Below are positions 24,876-33,324 of a stretch of DNA of 64,000 bases, one piece after another (positions within the stretch are counted from its first letter, which is position 1; every line of letters begins with the position of its first letter). Made by a program: the position numbers and the translations under genes. Source of the DNA: Armatimonadetes bacterium UBA5352 (GTDB lineage Bacteria > Armatimonadota > Zipacnadia > Zipacnadales > UBA5352). The notes beneath the pieces were generated by a model that saw nothing but the letters and a program-made list of their open reading frames with translations, had not been told where the DNA came from and ran no database searches. The stretch lies in NCBI GenBank assembly GCA_002411015.1, contig DHPY01000075.1, forward strand, positions 1 through 64,000. The letters run 5' to 3'.

Positions 24876-26705
24876 ATGTGTGGGATCGTCGGATACATAG
24901 GCGGGCGTCAAGCAAGCGACGTCTGCCTGGCGGGCCTTAAGCGCCTGGAGTACCGAGGATATGACTCGGCGGGTATCGCCGTCGTTCGAGATGGCGAACT
25001 GAGCGTCCTGAAGGTCGTCGGGAAGCTCGCCGCCCTCGCCGATGCGCTGAAGGAACAGCCACTCGAGGGCACTCTTGCTATCGGCCACACCCGATGGGCG
25101 ACACACGGCAAACCCTCGCAGGTCAACTCACATCCGCACACCTCGATGGACGGTCGGATCGCGCTGGTGCACAACGGCATCATCGAGAACTACGCGAAGC
25201 TGCGCGACCAGCTCGAGTCCGAGGGCTTCGAGTTCGCCTCCGAGACCGATACCGAGGTCATCGTGCACCTCGTTGACAAGTACTACGAGGGCGATCTTGC
25301 AGCCGCCTTCCGCCGCGCAACGGAGGAGCTTGAGGGCGCATTCGCCATCGGCCTCGTCTGCGCGGACCATCCCGACCAGATGATCGCGGCGCGGCGCTTC
25401 TCGCCGCTCGTGGTCGGCATCGGCGACGGCGAGAACTTCATCGCATCCGACATGGGCGCGGTGCGCGAGTGGACCGATCAGGTCTATGTCATCGGCGACG
25501 ATGAGATGGCTGTCATCAGCCGCGACGGCATCGAACTGACCGACCTGCAGGGCAACCCCGTCGAGCGTGAGCCCTACACCATCCCGTGGCCTGCTGATGC
25601 GGCGCAAAAGGGCGGCCACAAGCACTTCATGCACAAGGAGATCCACGAGCAGCCGCAGGCCATGCGCGAGTGCCTCCTCGGCCGCCTGTCGGCGCCGGAG
25701 AAGCCGATCACGCTCGAGGGCCTGAACCTTAGCGACGAGGAGGTCAAGGGCCTCCGCAAAGTGATCTTCACCGCCTGCGGAACCGCCTACCACGCCGGTC
25801 TCGTTGGCCGCTTCCTGATGGAGAAGCTGGCGCGCATCCCGTCCGAGTGCGATCTCGCGGCTGAGCTGCGGGCGCGCGATCCGGTCGTGCTGGACGGCAC
25901 CCTCGCGATCATCGTCAGCCAATCTGGCGAGACCGCCGACACGCTCGTGGCGCTGCGCGAACTCAAGGAGAAGGGCGCCAAGGTCGTCTCGGTCGTGAAC
26001 GTGGTGGACAGCTCCATCGCGCGCGAGTCCGATGGCGTCGTCTACATCCAGGCTGGTCCGGAGATCGGCGTGGCCTCGACCAAGGCCTACACGCTGCAGA
26101 TACTGACCATCACGCTGATCGCGATGCACTTCGCGGACGTGCGCGGCGGCGCGAGCGAGCACGAGCTGATCGGGCTGCGCCGGGCGATGCTGCGCCTGCC
26201 CGAGCAGGCGCAGAAGCTCATCGACCGCGAGGACGACGTGAAGTCGGTCGCCGCGAAGTACTTCGAGGCGCCGGATGCACTCTACCTCGGCCGTGGCGTC
26301 AACCTCCCGTCGGCGATGGAGGGCGCGCTGAAGCTCAAGGAGATCTCATACATCCATGCCGAGGGCTATTCGGCGGGTGAGATGAAGCACGGGCCAATCG
26401 CGCTGGTCGAGCCGAGCCTGTTCACCGTGGCGATCGCGGTCAAGGGCGACGTCTACGACAAGATGATCGGGAATATCCAGGAGATCAAGGCGCGCTCCGG
26501 CCCGGTCATCGGCGTGGCGTTCGATGGTGACACCGAGATCCCGCGCCAGGCGGATGACGTGCTGTGGCTGCCGGCTTGCCCGGAGCTGCTCACACCGATC
26601 ACCGTGGCGATCCCGCTGCAGATCCTGGCATACCACATCGCGGATATGCTGGGGCGCGAGATTGACCAGCCGCGAAACCTGGCGAAGACCGTGACTGTGG
26701 AGTAA
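24876..26705 (+). CDS. glmS: Glutamine--fructose-6-phosphate aminotransferase (isomerising)
   Basis: Makes glucosamine-6-phosphate from fructose-6-phosphate and glutamine, the entry to UDP-GlcNAc and peptidoglycan. The 609-residue length is normal. Cys2, exposed after Met removal, is the glutaminase nucleophile in MCGIVGYIGGR. The glutaminase motifs HTRWATHGKPSQVNSHPH and NGIIENY are present. The two SIS domains have CGTAYHAG and SQSGETADT (about 350) and ISYIHAEGYSAGEMKHGPIAL (about 490). The protein ends NLAKTVTVE with the conserved C-terminal loop. No glmS ribozyme-like structure is evident in the 23-base gap upstream. ATG 24876 follows AAAGGAAG. It closes the c-di-AMP operon. Confidence 0.97.
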   Translation: MCGIVGYIGGRQASDVCLAGLKRLEYRGYDSAGIAVVRDGELSVLKVVGKLAALADALKEQPLEGTLAIGHTRWATHGKPSQVNSHPHTSMDGRIALVHNGIIENYAKLRDQLESEGFEFASETDTEVIVHLVDKYYEGDLAAAFRRATEELEGAFAIGLVCADHPDQMIAARRFSPLVVGIGDGENFIASDMGAVREWTDQVYVIGDDEMAVISRDGIELTDLQGNPVEREPYTIPWPADAAQKGGHKHFMHKEIHEQPQAMRECLLGRLSAPEKPITLEGLNLSDEEVKGLRKVIFTACGTAYHAGLVGRFLMEKLARIPSECDLAAELRARDPVVLDGTLAIIVSQSGETADTLVALRELKEKGAKVVSVVNVVDSSIARESDGVVYIQAGPEIGVASTKAYTLQILTITLIAMHFADVRGGASEHELIGLRRAMLRLPEQAQKLIDREDDVKSVAAKYFEAPDALYLGRGVNLPSAMEGALKLKEISYIHAEGYSAGEMKHGPIALVEPSLFTVAIAVKGDVYDKMIGNIQEIKARSGPVIGVAFDGDTEIPRQADDVLWLPACPELLTPITVAIPLQILAYHIADMLGREIDQPRNLAKTVTVE

Positions 26706-26720
26706 GGTCCCTGAAGTGAC

Positions 26721-26762
26721 CGGCGGCGGCGCCCGATATCTCAATCGGCGCCGCCGCTTTCA
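26721..26762 (+). terminator. Terminator after glmS
   Basis: A GC-rich stem, GCGGCGGCGCCCGAT (about 26723-26737) against ATCGGCGCCGCCGC (about 26744-26757) with one bulged C, is followed by TTTC. It starts about 17 bases after the glmS stop and probably ends the cdaA-cdaR-glmS transcript. Confidence 0.65.
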
Positions 26763-26827
26763 CATCAGGGGGGGATGCAGCAGGCGCGTGTCGAATAGGT
26801 TCATCGGGCGTGCCCACTTGGCCGGCC

Positions 26828-26852
26828 GCAGGCTGGAAGCCCGCGCCACGGG
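26828..26852. repeat. Dispersed hairpin repeat copy upstream of hsp20
   Basis: GCAGGCTGGAAGCCCGCGCC with CACGGG behind it matches the 'GGCTGGAAGCC' core of the family seen at 12364 and 54358. It is followed by a TTGCTGTTTGCTGTTGG-type low-complexity stretch to 26915. No gene is present between 26763 and the hsp20 start. Confidence 0.65.
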
Positions 26853-26932
26853 ACGGCTTGCTGTTTGCTGTTGGCTGTTTGCTGTCGTCGCTTTCGTTGC
26901 TGTCGTTAGCCGCCGTAAGGGGTAGAGCATCT

Positions 26933-27361
26933 ATGAGTTGGCCAGGGCGCAAGCTGTTAGTCAACTTTGTGACGAGCACCGATCCGCGGGCGCGCGAGGT
27001 CATGCGCTCTCGGAGCGAGGAGCAGGGCTTCCAGCCCCCGACCGATATCTACCAGACCGCGGACGCGATTGTGGTACGGGTGGAGATCGCGGGGATGAGC
27101 GCGGAGGAGATCAGCCTCTCGCTCGACGAGAACAGCGGCCGCCTGACGATCTCCGGCCATCGCGAGGATCCCGCTGGCGACGAGGCGCGGCGCTACGTGA
27201 ACGTGGAGATCGACTGCGGGGATTTCATGCGCGCAGTGCAGCTTCCGCGCCCAGTGGATGCGGAAGGTTCGCAGGCGCACTACGATCGGGGCTTCCTCGT
27301 GGTGCGGCTGCCGTTGCGCCCGGAGGGGCGCAGCCAGGCGCGCAGCGTCCCGATCGGCTGA
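26933..27361 (+). CDS. Hsp20/alpha-crystallin small heat-shock protein
   Basis: A 142-residue ATP-independent holdase that keeps unfolding proteins soluble. The alpha-crystallin domain spans about residues 38-130 with DIYQTADAIVVRVEIAGM, a GRLTISGHRE strand, the FMRAVQLPRPVD turn (the usual 'F.R...LP..VD' motif) and RGFLVVRLPLRP. The C-terminal VPI is the I-x-I-type anchor. ATG 26933 has AAGGGG about ten bases upstream; the longer frame before it reads through a dispersed repeat. It is followed after 102 bases by lon, a sensible stress pairing. No CIRCE or HspR-like operator was recognised. Confidence 0.88.
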   Translation: MSWPGRKLLVNFVTSTDPRAREVMRSRSEEQGFQPPTDIYQTADAIVVRVEIAGMSAEEISLSLDENSGRLTISGHREDPAGDEARRYVNVEIDCGDFMRAVQLPRPVDAEGSQAHYDRGFLVVRLPLRPEGRSQARSVPIG

Positions 27362-27463
27362 GGCGTGCTGTGGAGGATGACTCTCGCCCGATCCTCGTAT
27401 CCCGCAGCCGTGGGGAGGACGAGGCGGAATAAGCGCAGACACAATGGGAAGTGAGCGTCGCAT

Positions 27464-29818
27464 ATGGAGCTGACCGAACAGGTGATGAGTGAGGAGAGCG
27501 TGGGCGGACCGACTATCCCGGACGAACTGCCGGTGGTGCGGCTGCTCAACGGCGTGATATTCCCGGGCATGCTCGCTCCGCTCACTGTGACGAACCAGCT
27601 CGACGTGGAGCTGATCGACGCCGCCCTCAGCGACAACAGGATGATCGGGCTGGTCGCTCAGCGCGAGGCAGACGACGAGCGTCCGGGCCCCGAGGGCCTG
27701 TATCAGGTGGGGCTTGTCGCGATCATCCAGAAGATGATCCAACTCCCCAACACCGACCGCCGGCTCCTCGTGCGCGGGCTGTCTCGCGTGCGCGTCCTCG
27801 AGTGGACGCAGACCGAGCCGTTCCTGCGCGCGAAGGTCGAGGAGATCGAGGAGCCGACTGAGATCACTGACACGATCCGGACGCGCAGCCAGGCGCTGCT
27901 TGACCTGCTGCGGCGGCTTGTTGAGATGGCCCCGCACCTCCCGGAGGAGGTGTTCATCCAGGCGCTGAACCTCGAGCACCCCGGCTCGCTGGCCGACATG
28001 GCGGCGTCGGTGCTCGACCTCTCGGTCGAGGAGCGGGAGGAGATCCTGGAGACGATCGATCTCGACGCGCGCCTGCGCCGGGTGATGACGCTCGTGACGC
28101 GCGAGATCGAGCAGTTCGAGCTGCAGGCGCGGATGCAGCAGGATGCGCGCGATGAGCTCGGGCAGGCGCAGCGGGAGTACTTCCTGCGCCAGCAGCTCAA
28201 GGCGATCCAAGACGAGCTTGGCGAGGGCGGCGAGGAGCGGCCGGACCTCGTCGAACTGAAGGAGAAGGTCGCCCAGGCGAGGATGAGCCCGGAGGCGCGC
28301 GAGGCTGCCGATCGCGAGCTTGAGCGGCTGGAGACGATGAACCCGGCCGCGGCCGAGTATAACGTCACGCGGACCTACCTCGAGTGGCTGGTGGATGTCC
28401 CGTGGCTTGAGGCGTCGGACGCGACCATTGACGTGAAGCAGGCGCAGCAGGTGCTCGATGAGGATCACTATGATCTTGAGGACGTGAAGGACCGGATCAT
28501 CGAGTACCTTGCGGTCCGCAAGCTGCGCGAGGAGATCAAGGGCCCGATCCTCTGCTTCGTGGGCCCGCCCGGAGTCGGAAAGACCTCGCTTGGCAAGTCC
28601 GTCGCGCGGGCGACCGGGCGCAAGTTCCACCGCATCTCACTCGGTGGTGTGCGGGATGAGGCGGAGGTGCGGGGCCACAGGCGCACATACGTGGGCGCGC
28701 TGCCGGGCCGGATCATCCAGGGGCTCCGGCGCGTGGGGGTGAACAACCCGGTCTTCATGCTCGATGAGATCGACAAGCTCGGCAGGGGCGGCGCGTTCCA
28801 GGGCGATCCCTCCTCGGCGATGCTGGAGGTGCTCGACCCGGAGCAGAACGACACCTTCAGCGATCACTACCTGGAGGTGCCCTTCGACCTCTCGAACGTG
28901 CTGTTCATCACGACCGCCAACGTGCTGGAGACGATCCCGGCGCCGCTGCTGGACCGCATGGAGGTCATCCGGCTGGCGGGCTACACGAAGAAGGACAAGC
29001 TGCACATCGCGCGCCGCTACCTCGTGCCGCGCCAGCGTGAGGAGCACGGGCTGAGCACCGAGCAGTTCAGCATCTCTGACAAGGCGCTGGAGGCGATCAT
29101 TGACGGCTACACGCGCGAGGCCGGCGTGCGCAACCTTGAACGGCAGATCGGCGCCGTTGCCCGCAAGATCGCTCGCAAGGTCTCGGAGGGTGAGACGCCG
29201 TCGAATGTGAGCCTGCGGAATCTTGAGAGCATCCTCGGGCCGCGACTGTTCTACTCTGAGGTGGCGGAGCGCACCGGACAGCCGGGCGTGGTCTGCGGCC
29301 TCGCATGGACGCAGGCGGGCGGCGACATCCTGTTCATTGAGGCCTCGAAGATGCCCGGGGCAAGCCGCCTGACGCTCACGGGACAGCTTGGTGATGTGAT
29401 GAAGGAGTCGGCGATGGCGGCCCTGAGCTGGGTGCGCGCGCATGCCGAGCAGTTCGGGATCGAGCCGGACTTCTACGAGAAGACGGAGATTCATCTGCAC
29501 GTGCCGGCTGGCGCGGTGCCGAAGGACGGCCCGTCGGCGGGCGTCTCGATGGCGACGGCGATTGCGTCGCTGCTAACCAACCGCAAGGTGAAGCCGAATG
29601 TGGCGATGACCGGTGAGATCACGCTGCGGGGCAAGGTGCTGCCGATCGGCGGCGTGAAGGAGAAGGTTGTGGCGGCGAAGTCGGCGGGGATCGACACGGT
29701 GATCCTCCCGCGGCGCAACCAGCCGCAGGTGGAGGAGGTCCCGAAGGACCTGACGGAGGGGATGACCTTCATCTTCGCGGATACGATCGAGGATGTGCTG
29801 AACGCGGCGCTGGAGTAG
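27464..29818 (+). CDS. lon: ATP-dependent protease Lon
   Basis: A 784-residue, full-length LonA: substrate-binding N-domain (LPVVRLLNGVIFPGMLAPLTV, about 21), a long coiled helical part, an AAA+ domain with Walker A GPPGVGKTS (about residue 367) and Walker B VFMLDEIDK. The serine protease domain has the catalytic Ser in KDGPSAGVSM (about 689) and Lys in GVKEKVVAAKS (about 731). It degrades misfolded and regulatory proteins in the cytoplasm. ATG 27464 has GGGAAGTGAG upstream. Transcribed after hsp20; ends at a convergent junction with the baeRF gene, where a strong hairpin stands. Confidence 0.97.
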   Translation: MELTEQVMSEESVGGPTIPDELPVVRLLNGVIFPGMLAPLTVTNQLDVELIDAALSDNRMIGLVAQREADDERPGPEGLYQVGLVAIIQKMIQLPNTDRRLLVRGLSRVRVLEWTQTEPFLRAKVEEIEEPTEITDTIRTRSQALLDLLRRLVEMAPHLPEEVFIQALNLEHPGSLADMAASVLDLSVEEREEILETIDLDARLRRVMTLVTREIEQFELQARMQQDARDELGQAQREYFLRQQLKAIQDELGEGGEERPDLVELKEKVAQARMSPEAREAADRELERLETMNPAAAEYNVTRTYLEWLVDVPWLEASDATIDVKQAQQVLDEDHYDLEDVKDRIIEYLAVRKLREEIKGPILCFVGPPGVGKTSLGKSVARATGRKFHRISLGGVRDEAEVRGHRRTYVGALPGRIIQGLRRVGVNNPVFMLDEIDKLGRGGAFQGDPSSAMLEVLDPEQNDTFSDHYLEVPFDLSNVLFITTANVLETIPAPLLDRMEVIRLAGYTKKDKLHIARRYLVPRQREEHGLSTEQFSISDKALEAIIDGYTREAGVRNLERQIGAVARKIARKVSEGETPSNVSLRNLESILGPRLFYSEVAERTGQPGVVCGLAWTQAGGDILFIEASKMPGASRLTLTGQLGDVMKESAMAALSWVRAHAEQFGIEPDFYEKTEIHLHVPAGAVPKDGPSAGVSMATAIASLLTNRKVKPNVAMTGEITLRGKVLPIGGVKEKVVAAKSAGIDTVILPRRNQPQVEEVPKDLTEGMTFIFADTIEDVLNAALE

Positions 29819-29826
29819 GCAGTACC

Positions 29827-29846
29827 GACAGGCCGGGAAGCCTGTC
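29827..29846. repeat. Dispersed hairpin repeat copy downstream of lon
   Basis: GACAGGCCGGGAAGCCTGTC is a near-perfect dyad with CCCAC on its right, the same arrangement as the copies at 6931, 6961 and (inverted) 54312. It lies directly before the terminator hairpin. Confidence 0.7.
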
Positions 29847-29858
29847 CCACATGACGAT

Positions 29859-29887
29859 ACGGCAACGGCCACCTGGGCCGTTGCCGT
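29859..29887. terminator. Bidirectional terminator between lon and the baeRF gene
   Basis: A perfect 12-base inverted repeat, ACGGCAACGGCC (29859-29870) and GGCCGTTGCCGT (29876-29887), with loop ACCTG, lies between two convergent genes. A pyrimidine-rich run (TCCCCTTTCACCC) follows on the plus strand. Confidence 0.75.
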
Positions 29888-29924
29888 TCCCCTTTCACCC
29901 TTCACCTCTCCCCCTTCACCGCCG

Positions 29925-31088
29925 TCAGTAGCGCAGGATGACGGCTGCGCCGCGGCCGTCGCCGGGGATCTCCTCGGCAGGAAGCATGTAGGTCGTCCCG
30001 CCGTTGCGCATCGTATTCACCGCCGCGTAGTCGATGAGGTCGTAGTCGCCCGCACGTGGCTCGGCACGAAGCTCCACCTCATCGCCGTCGTCCGGCACGC
30101 GCCCCCAGTAGTCGCTGTCTACCGCTCCGAAGAGCACGCCCGCGCGGCCATCGCGCGCCGCGATCACCGCCGCCTTCACGTCATCGGAGGCGCGCCCGTA
30201 GGCGCGTGCAAGCTCGAAGCTCTCCCGGGCCTCGTCAATGCGCCGGCGCAGGTGCGGATCGACGACCTCCCAGGCGGCCTCGCGGATCTCCTCCGGCCGG
30301 GCGCGCTCGAAGCTCCCCGTGAGCGGCGTCTCAAGCAGGTGATCGTAGGTGTTGGCGTCGCGGTAGCGATCGAAGAGCCACTCCACACCGGCAAAGACGA
30401 GCGGTGACTCGCCATCCAGGTACTTCACCAGCCCGGTGCTCACGTCGCGGAAGAAGCGGAAGACCTGGTGCGCCTCCATCCTCTCGCCCTTGCCCTGCCC
30501 GTGATACACCACGGCCTGGTCATCGCGGCCCTGGCCGCGCGCGCCAACGCTGTGATACTGCAGCAACTTCTGAGGCTCGACGTCCGGGATCACCTCAAGG
30601 ATATGCTGCGGCACGTCTCTTCGCGGCAGGGGCTGCTCGACCTGCGCGTGGCGGGTGCAGACAAGGAGCCGCACGTCATGGCGGCTGATCGCGAGCACGT
30701 AGAAGCGCGCGTTGTCGGTGAGCACCGGCAGCAGCGGCTTGAGGTGGAAGCGGTCGCTCACGAAGGTCCTCCCCGCCGAGACCTGCACCGGCGAGAACAT
30801 GATCTGACTGTACTGCTCCGAGAGGAACGCGCAGAGCGTGCCTGCTCCGTAGTCGTTGTTGGGCGCGAGGGCCTCGAGGAACTCGTATCCCGGGGCGAGC
30901 ATGCCGTCCACCATCGACCGGTCGGCGCCCTGCTCCACCAGCATCTCGGCGGCCTCACGAAGCGCGTTCTTCAGCCAGATCGGGTCACCCACCGCCTCCG
31001 GACCGGAGTCGTGGGTCGGCGAGTAGATTGACACGCACAGTCCCTGCCGCGGCTGTGAGAGTTGCTCGAATATCTCCTGCGTCAGCAT
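29925..31088 (-). CDS. Bacterial archaeo-eukaryotic release factor family protein (baeRF)
   Basis: A 387-residue cytoplasmic protein resembling the bacterial eRF1/Pelota-like families (baeRF) predicted to act at stalled or resting ribosomes. Seen: a short N-terminal helix region, a central domain with FHLKPLLPVLTDNARFYVLAISRHDVRLLVC (about residue 115), and a C-terminal domain of the L7Ae-like type (VKAAVIAARDGRAGVLFG near 305; ...DLIDYAAVNTMRNGGTTYMLP). The eRF1 stop-codon or GGQ loop is not clearly recognisable, which is usual for several baeRF families. ATG 31088 has GAGGAGG eight bases upstream. Its neighbours lon and hsp20 support a role under stress. Family name from pattern memory. Confidence 0.72.
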   Translation of the reverse strand: MLTQEIFEQLSQPRQGLCVSIYSPTHDSGPEAVGDPIWLKNALREAAEMLVEQGADRSMVDGMLAPGYEFLEALAPNNDYGAGTLCAFLSEQYSQIMFSPVQVSAGRTFVSDRFHLKPLLPVLTDNARFYVLAISRHDVRLLVCTRHAQVEQPLPRRDVPQHILEVIPDVEPQKLLQYHSVGARGQGRDDQAVVYHGQGKGERMEAHQVFRFFRDVSTGLVKYLDGESPLVFAGVEWLFDRYRDANTYDHLLETPLTGSFERARPEEIREAAWEVVDPHLRRRIDEARESFELARAYGRASDDVKAAVIAARDGRAGVLFGAVDSDYWGRVPDDGDEVELRAEPRAGDYDLIDYAAVNTMRNGGTTYMLPAEEIPGDGRGAAVILRY

Positions 31089-31155
31089 TCCATCTGCCTC
31101 CTCATGCCCCTCGACAAACGCGGCACATCATGACCTCTCGCTAACACGATTCGCT

Positions 31156-31176
31156 GCAGGCGAGCGCAGTGCCTGC
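31156..31176. repeat. Small GCAGGC dyad in the divergent promoter gap
   Basis: GCAGGC (31156-31161) and GCCTGC (31171-31176) are separated by nine bases in the gap between the divergent baeRF and ABC exporter genes. It resembles degenerate copies of the dispersed hairpin family. It could equally be a chance dyad or an operator for either gene. Confidence 0.35.
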
Positions 31177-31219
31177 CTAAGTTACGGGCCATGTCGGACC
31201 ACCGTCGCTGAGGGTGAAG

Positions 31220-31248
31220 TTGCACTCAACCGGATCGGCGGGTATAAT
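31220..31248 (+). promoter_or_regulatory. Sigma-70 promoter of the ABC exporter gene
   Basis: TTGCAC (31220-31225, four of six) is followed after exactly 17 bases by a perfect TATAAT (31243-31248). The predicted start near 31255 leaves about 54 bases of leader before the ATG at 31309. Confidence 0.75.
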
Positions 31249-31308
31249 GGTTGTGTCCGCAACGATCCAGGTGCATTGAGTAGAGACGGTCGTGGAGTGA
31301 GCGAGTGT

Positions 31309-33243
31309 ATGATGCGAGGCGGCTGGTCAGGCCCGGAGAGGACGATTGGTGGCATGGGACGCGGCTTTGGGCTGCATCATGGCCACCACTTCCACTTCGA
31401 TGAGGATGACATGCCGGAAACGCCGATGACGCGCGAGCAGATCAGGCGCGTGCTGAAGTACTTCACCCCGTACTGGGCGCAGTGGCTCGTGATCCTGCTG
31501 TGCATCGCGGCGTCCTCAGGACTCGGCGTTCTGCCGCCACTCCTGGTGAAGGGGATCCTCGATGACGCGATCCCAAACGCGAACCCGAGCCTGCTGCACC
31601 TTCTCGTGGGCGGGATCGTGGGCCTGACGATCGTCACCGGCCTGATCGGCGTGCTGCAGAACTGGCTGAGCTCGAAGGTCGGCCAGAACATAATGCACGA
31701 CCTGCGGGAGGCGCTGTATCGGCACCTGCAGGCGCAGTCACTCGGCTTCTACACCACCGAGCGCGCCGGTGAGATCGTCTCGCGCGTGAACAACGATGTC
31801 GGCGCCGTTCAGCAGGTGGCATCGGGGACGATCGTGGACATCGCGCGCAACCTGTTCACGCTCATCGCCACCCTGATTGCGATGATCGCTCTGGACCCGT
31901 GGCTGACGCTGCTGGCGGTCATTGTGGTGCCGACGTTCTACCTTCCGACGCGCATTGTCGGGCGCATCCGACACAGGCTCTCGCGGCAGACGCAGGAGCA
32001 GTACGCCGAGATGGTGGCGTTCATGCAGGAGCGCCTGAACATCGGCGGGATGCTGCTCTCGAAGATCTTCGGCCAGGTGGAGCCGGACGCGGCGCAGTTT
32101 GCAGAACGCAGTAACCAGGTGGCCGAGTTGAACGTGAAGCAGGCGATGGCCGGGCGTTGGCTGTTCATGGTGCTCTCGGTCTTCAGCGTCGCCGGGCCGG
32201 CCCTGATCTACCTGCTTGGTGGCCACCAGGCGATCCGCGGCGCGCTCACGATCGGTACTCTCATCGCCTTCGTCGCCTACCTGACGGACCTCTACCGGCC
32301 GATGGGCCAGATCGCGAGCTTCTACGTGAACCTGCAGGGCGCTATGGCGGTCTTCGAGCGCATCTTCGACTACCTCGACCGCGAGCCTGAAGTGCGCGAC
32401 AGCGATGATGCGGTAGAGCTGGTGAAGGTTCACGGCGATATCGCCCTGGAGCACGTCAGCTTCCGCTACCCGCGGCCTCACTACCTCAACCTGCGCAAGA
32501 AGGGCGATGAGGTCGCGCCTGACGAGAGCCGCCAGGCGCTGACGGATGTATCCTTCGGGATCGGCGCGGGCGAACGCGTTGCGCTGGTCGGCCCCTCGGG
32601 CGCCGGCAAGACCACCGTCACCTACCTGCTACCGCGCTTCTACGATCCAACGGAGGGGCGGATCCTCCTCGACGGCCATGACCTGCGCGAGATCACGCAG
32701 GAGTCGCTGCGCAGGCACTTCGGCGTGGTCACGCAGGACACGTTCCTCTTCCATACGAGCGTGCGCGAGAACCTGTTGTACGCGCGCCCGGAGGCAACCG
32801 AGGATGAGATCTACGCCGCGGCGCAGTCGGCGAACATCCACGAGTTCATCACCGGGCTTCCCGAGGGCTACGAGACGATCGTAGGCGAGCGGGGCTTCCG
32901 CCTGTCCGGCGGCGAGAAGCAGCGGCTGGCGATCGCGCGCGCGCTGCTCAAGGACCCGGACATCCTGATCCTCGACGAGGCCACAAGCCACCTCGACGCG
33001 ACGAGCGAGCACCTGATCCAGGAGGCGCTGGAGGTGCTGCTGAAGGGCCGCACGAGCGTGATCATCGCCCACCGGCTCTCGACGATCCTCACCGCCGACA
33101 AGATCGTGGTGCTGGATCGCGGCCGGCTGGTCGAGGTCGGCACGCACGCTGAACTGCTTCGCGGAGGCGGGCTCTACGCGGAGTTGTTCGATCGGCAGTT
33201 TGGCGAGGCGATAGACCAGGCGCGGGCGGCCGCGGGCGGGTAG
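31309..33243 (+). CDS. ABC exporter, fused permease and ATPase, with His-rich N-terminus
   Basis: A 644-residue half-transporter that dimerises to export a lipid, peptide or drug. Six membrane helices lie at about residues 55-340. The nucleotide-binding domain has Walker A GPSGAGKTT (about 430), the Q-loop VTQDTFL, signature LSGGEKQR (about 535), Walker B ILILDEATS and the H-loop AHRLS. The cytoplasmic N-terminus carries a HHGHHFHFDEDD run near residue 25 that could bind metal. ATG 31309 is chosen over an upstream TTG at 31276. A consensus promoter stands 61 bases upstream. The gene is divergent from the baeRF gene, and 81 bases separate it from the next. Confidence 0.92.
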   Translation: MMRGGWSGPERTIGGMGRGFGLHHGHHFHFDEDDMPETPMTREQIRRVLKYFTPYWAQWLVILLCIAASSGLGVLPPLLVKGILDDAIPNANPSLLHLLVGGIVGLTIVTGLIGVLQNWLSSKVGQNIMHDLREALYRHLQAQSLGFYTTERAGEIVSRVNNDVGAVQQVASGTIVDIARNLFTLIATLIAMIALDPWLTLLAVIVVPTFYLPTRIVGRIRHRLSRQTQEQYAEMVAFMQERLNIGGMLLSKIFGQVEPDAAQFAERSNQVAELNVKQAMAGRWLFMVLSVFSVAGPALIYLLGGHQAIRGALTIGTLIAFVAYLTDLYRPMGQIASFYVNLQGAMAVFERIFDYLDREPEVRDSDDAVELVKVHGDIALEHVSFRYPRPHYLNLRKKGDEVAPDESRQALTDVSFGIGAGERVALVGPSGAGKTTVTYLLPRFYDPTEGRILLDGHDLREITQESLRRHFGVVTQDTFLFHTSVRENLLYARPEATEDEIYAAAQSANIHEFITGLPEGYETIVGERGFRLSGGEKQRLAIARALLKDPDILILDEATSHLDATSEHLIQEALEVLLKGRTSVIIAHRLSTILTADKIVVLDRGRLVEVGTHAELLRGGGLYAELFDRQFGEAIDQARAAAGG

Positions 33244-33324
33244 CGGAACAACGCCGAAGGTTTCGGACTCCCATGCGGGGAATAGGCGCTGTGATGCGCG
33301 CATTCTCCCCCGGGAGCACTCGAG

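Noticed and set aside
27362..27432. A short frame after hsp20 ending GEDEAE
   Set aside because: It is about 20 codons with no acceptable start and ribosome-site spacing. It could be a C-terminal extension only after a frameshift, and hsp20 already has its normal C-terminal motif.
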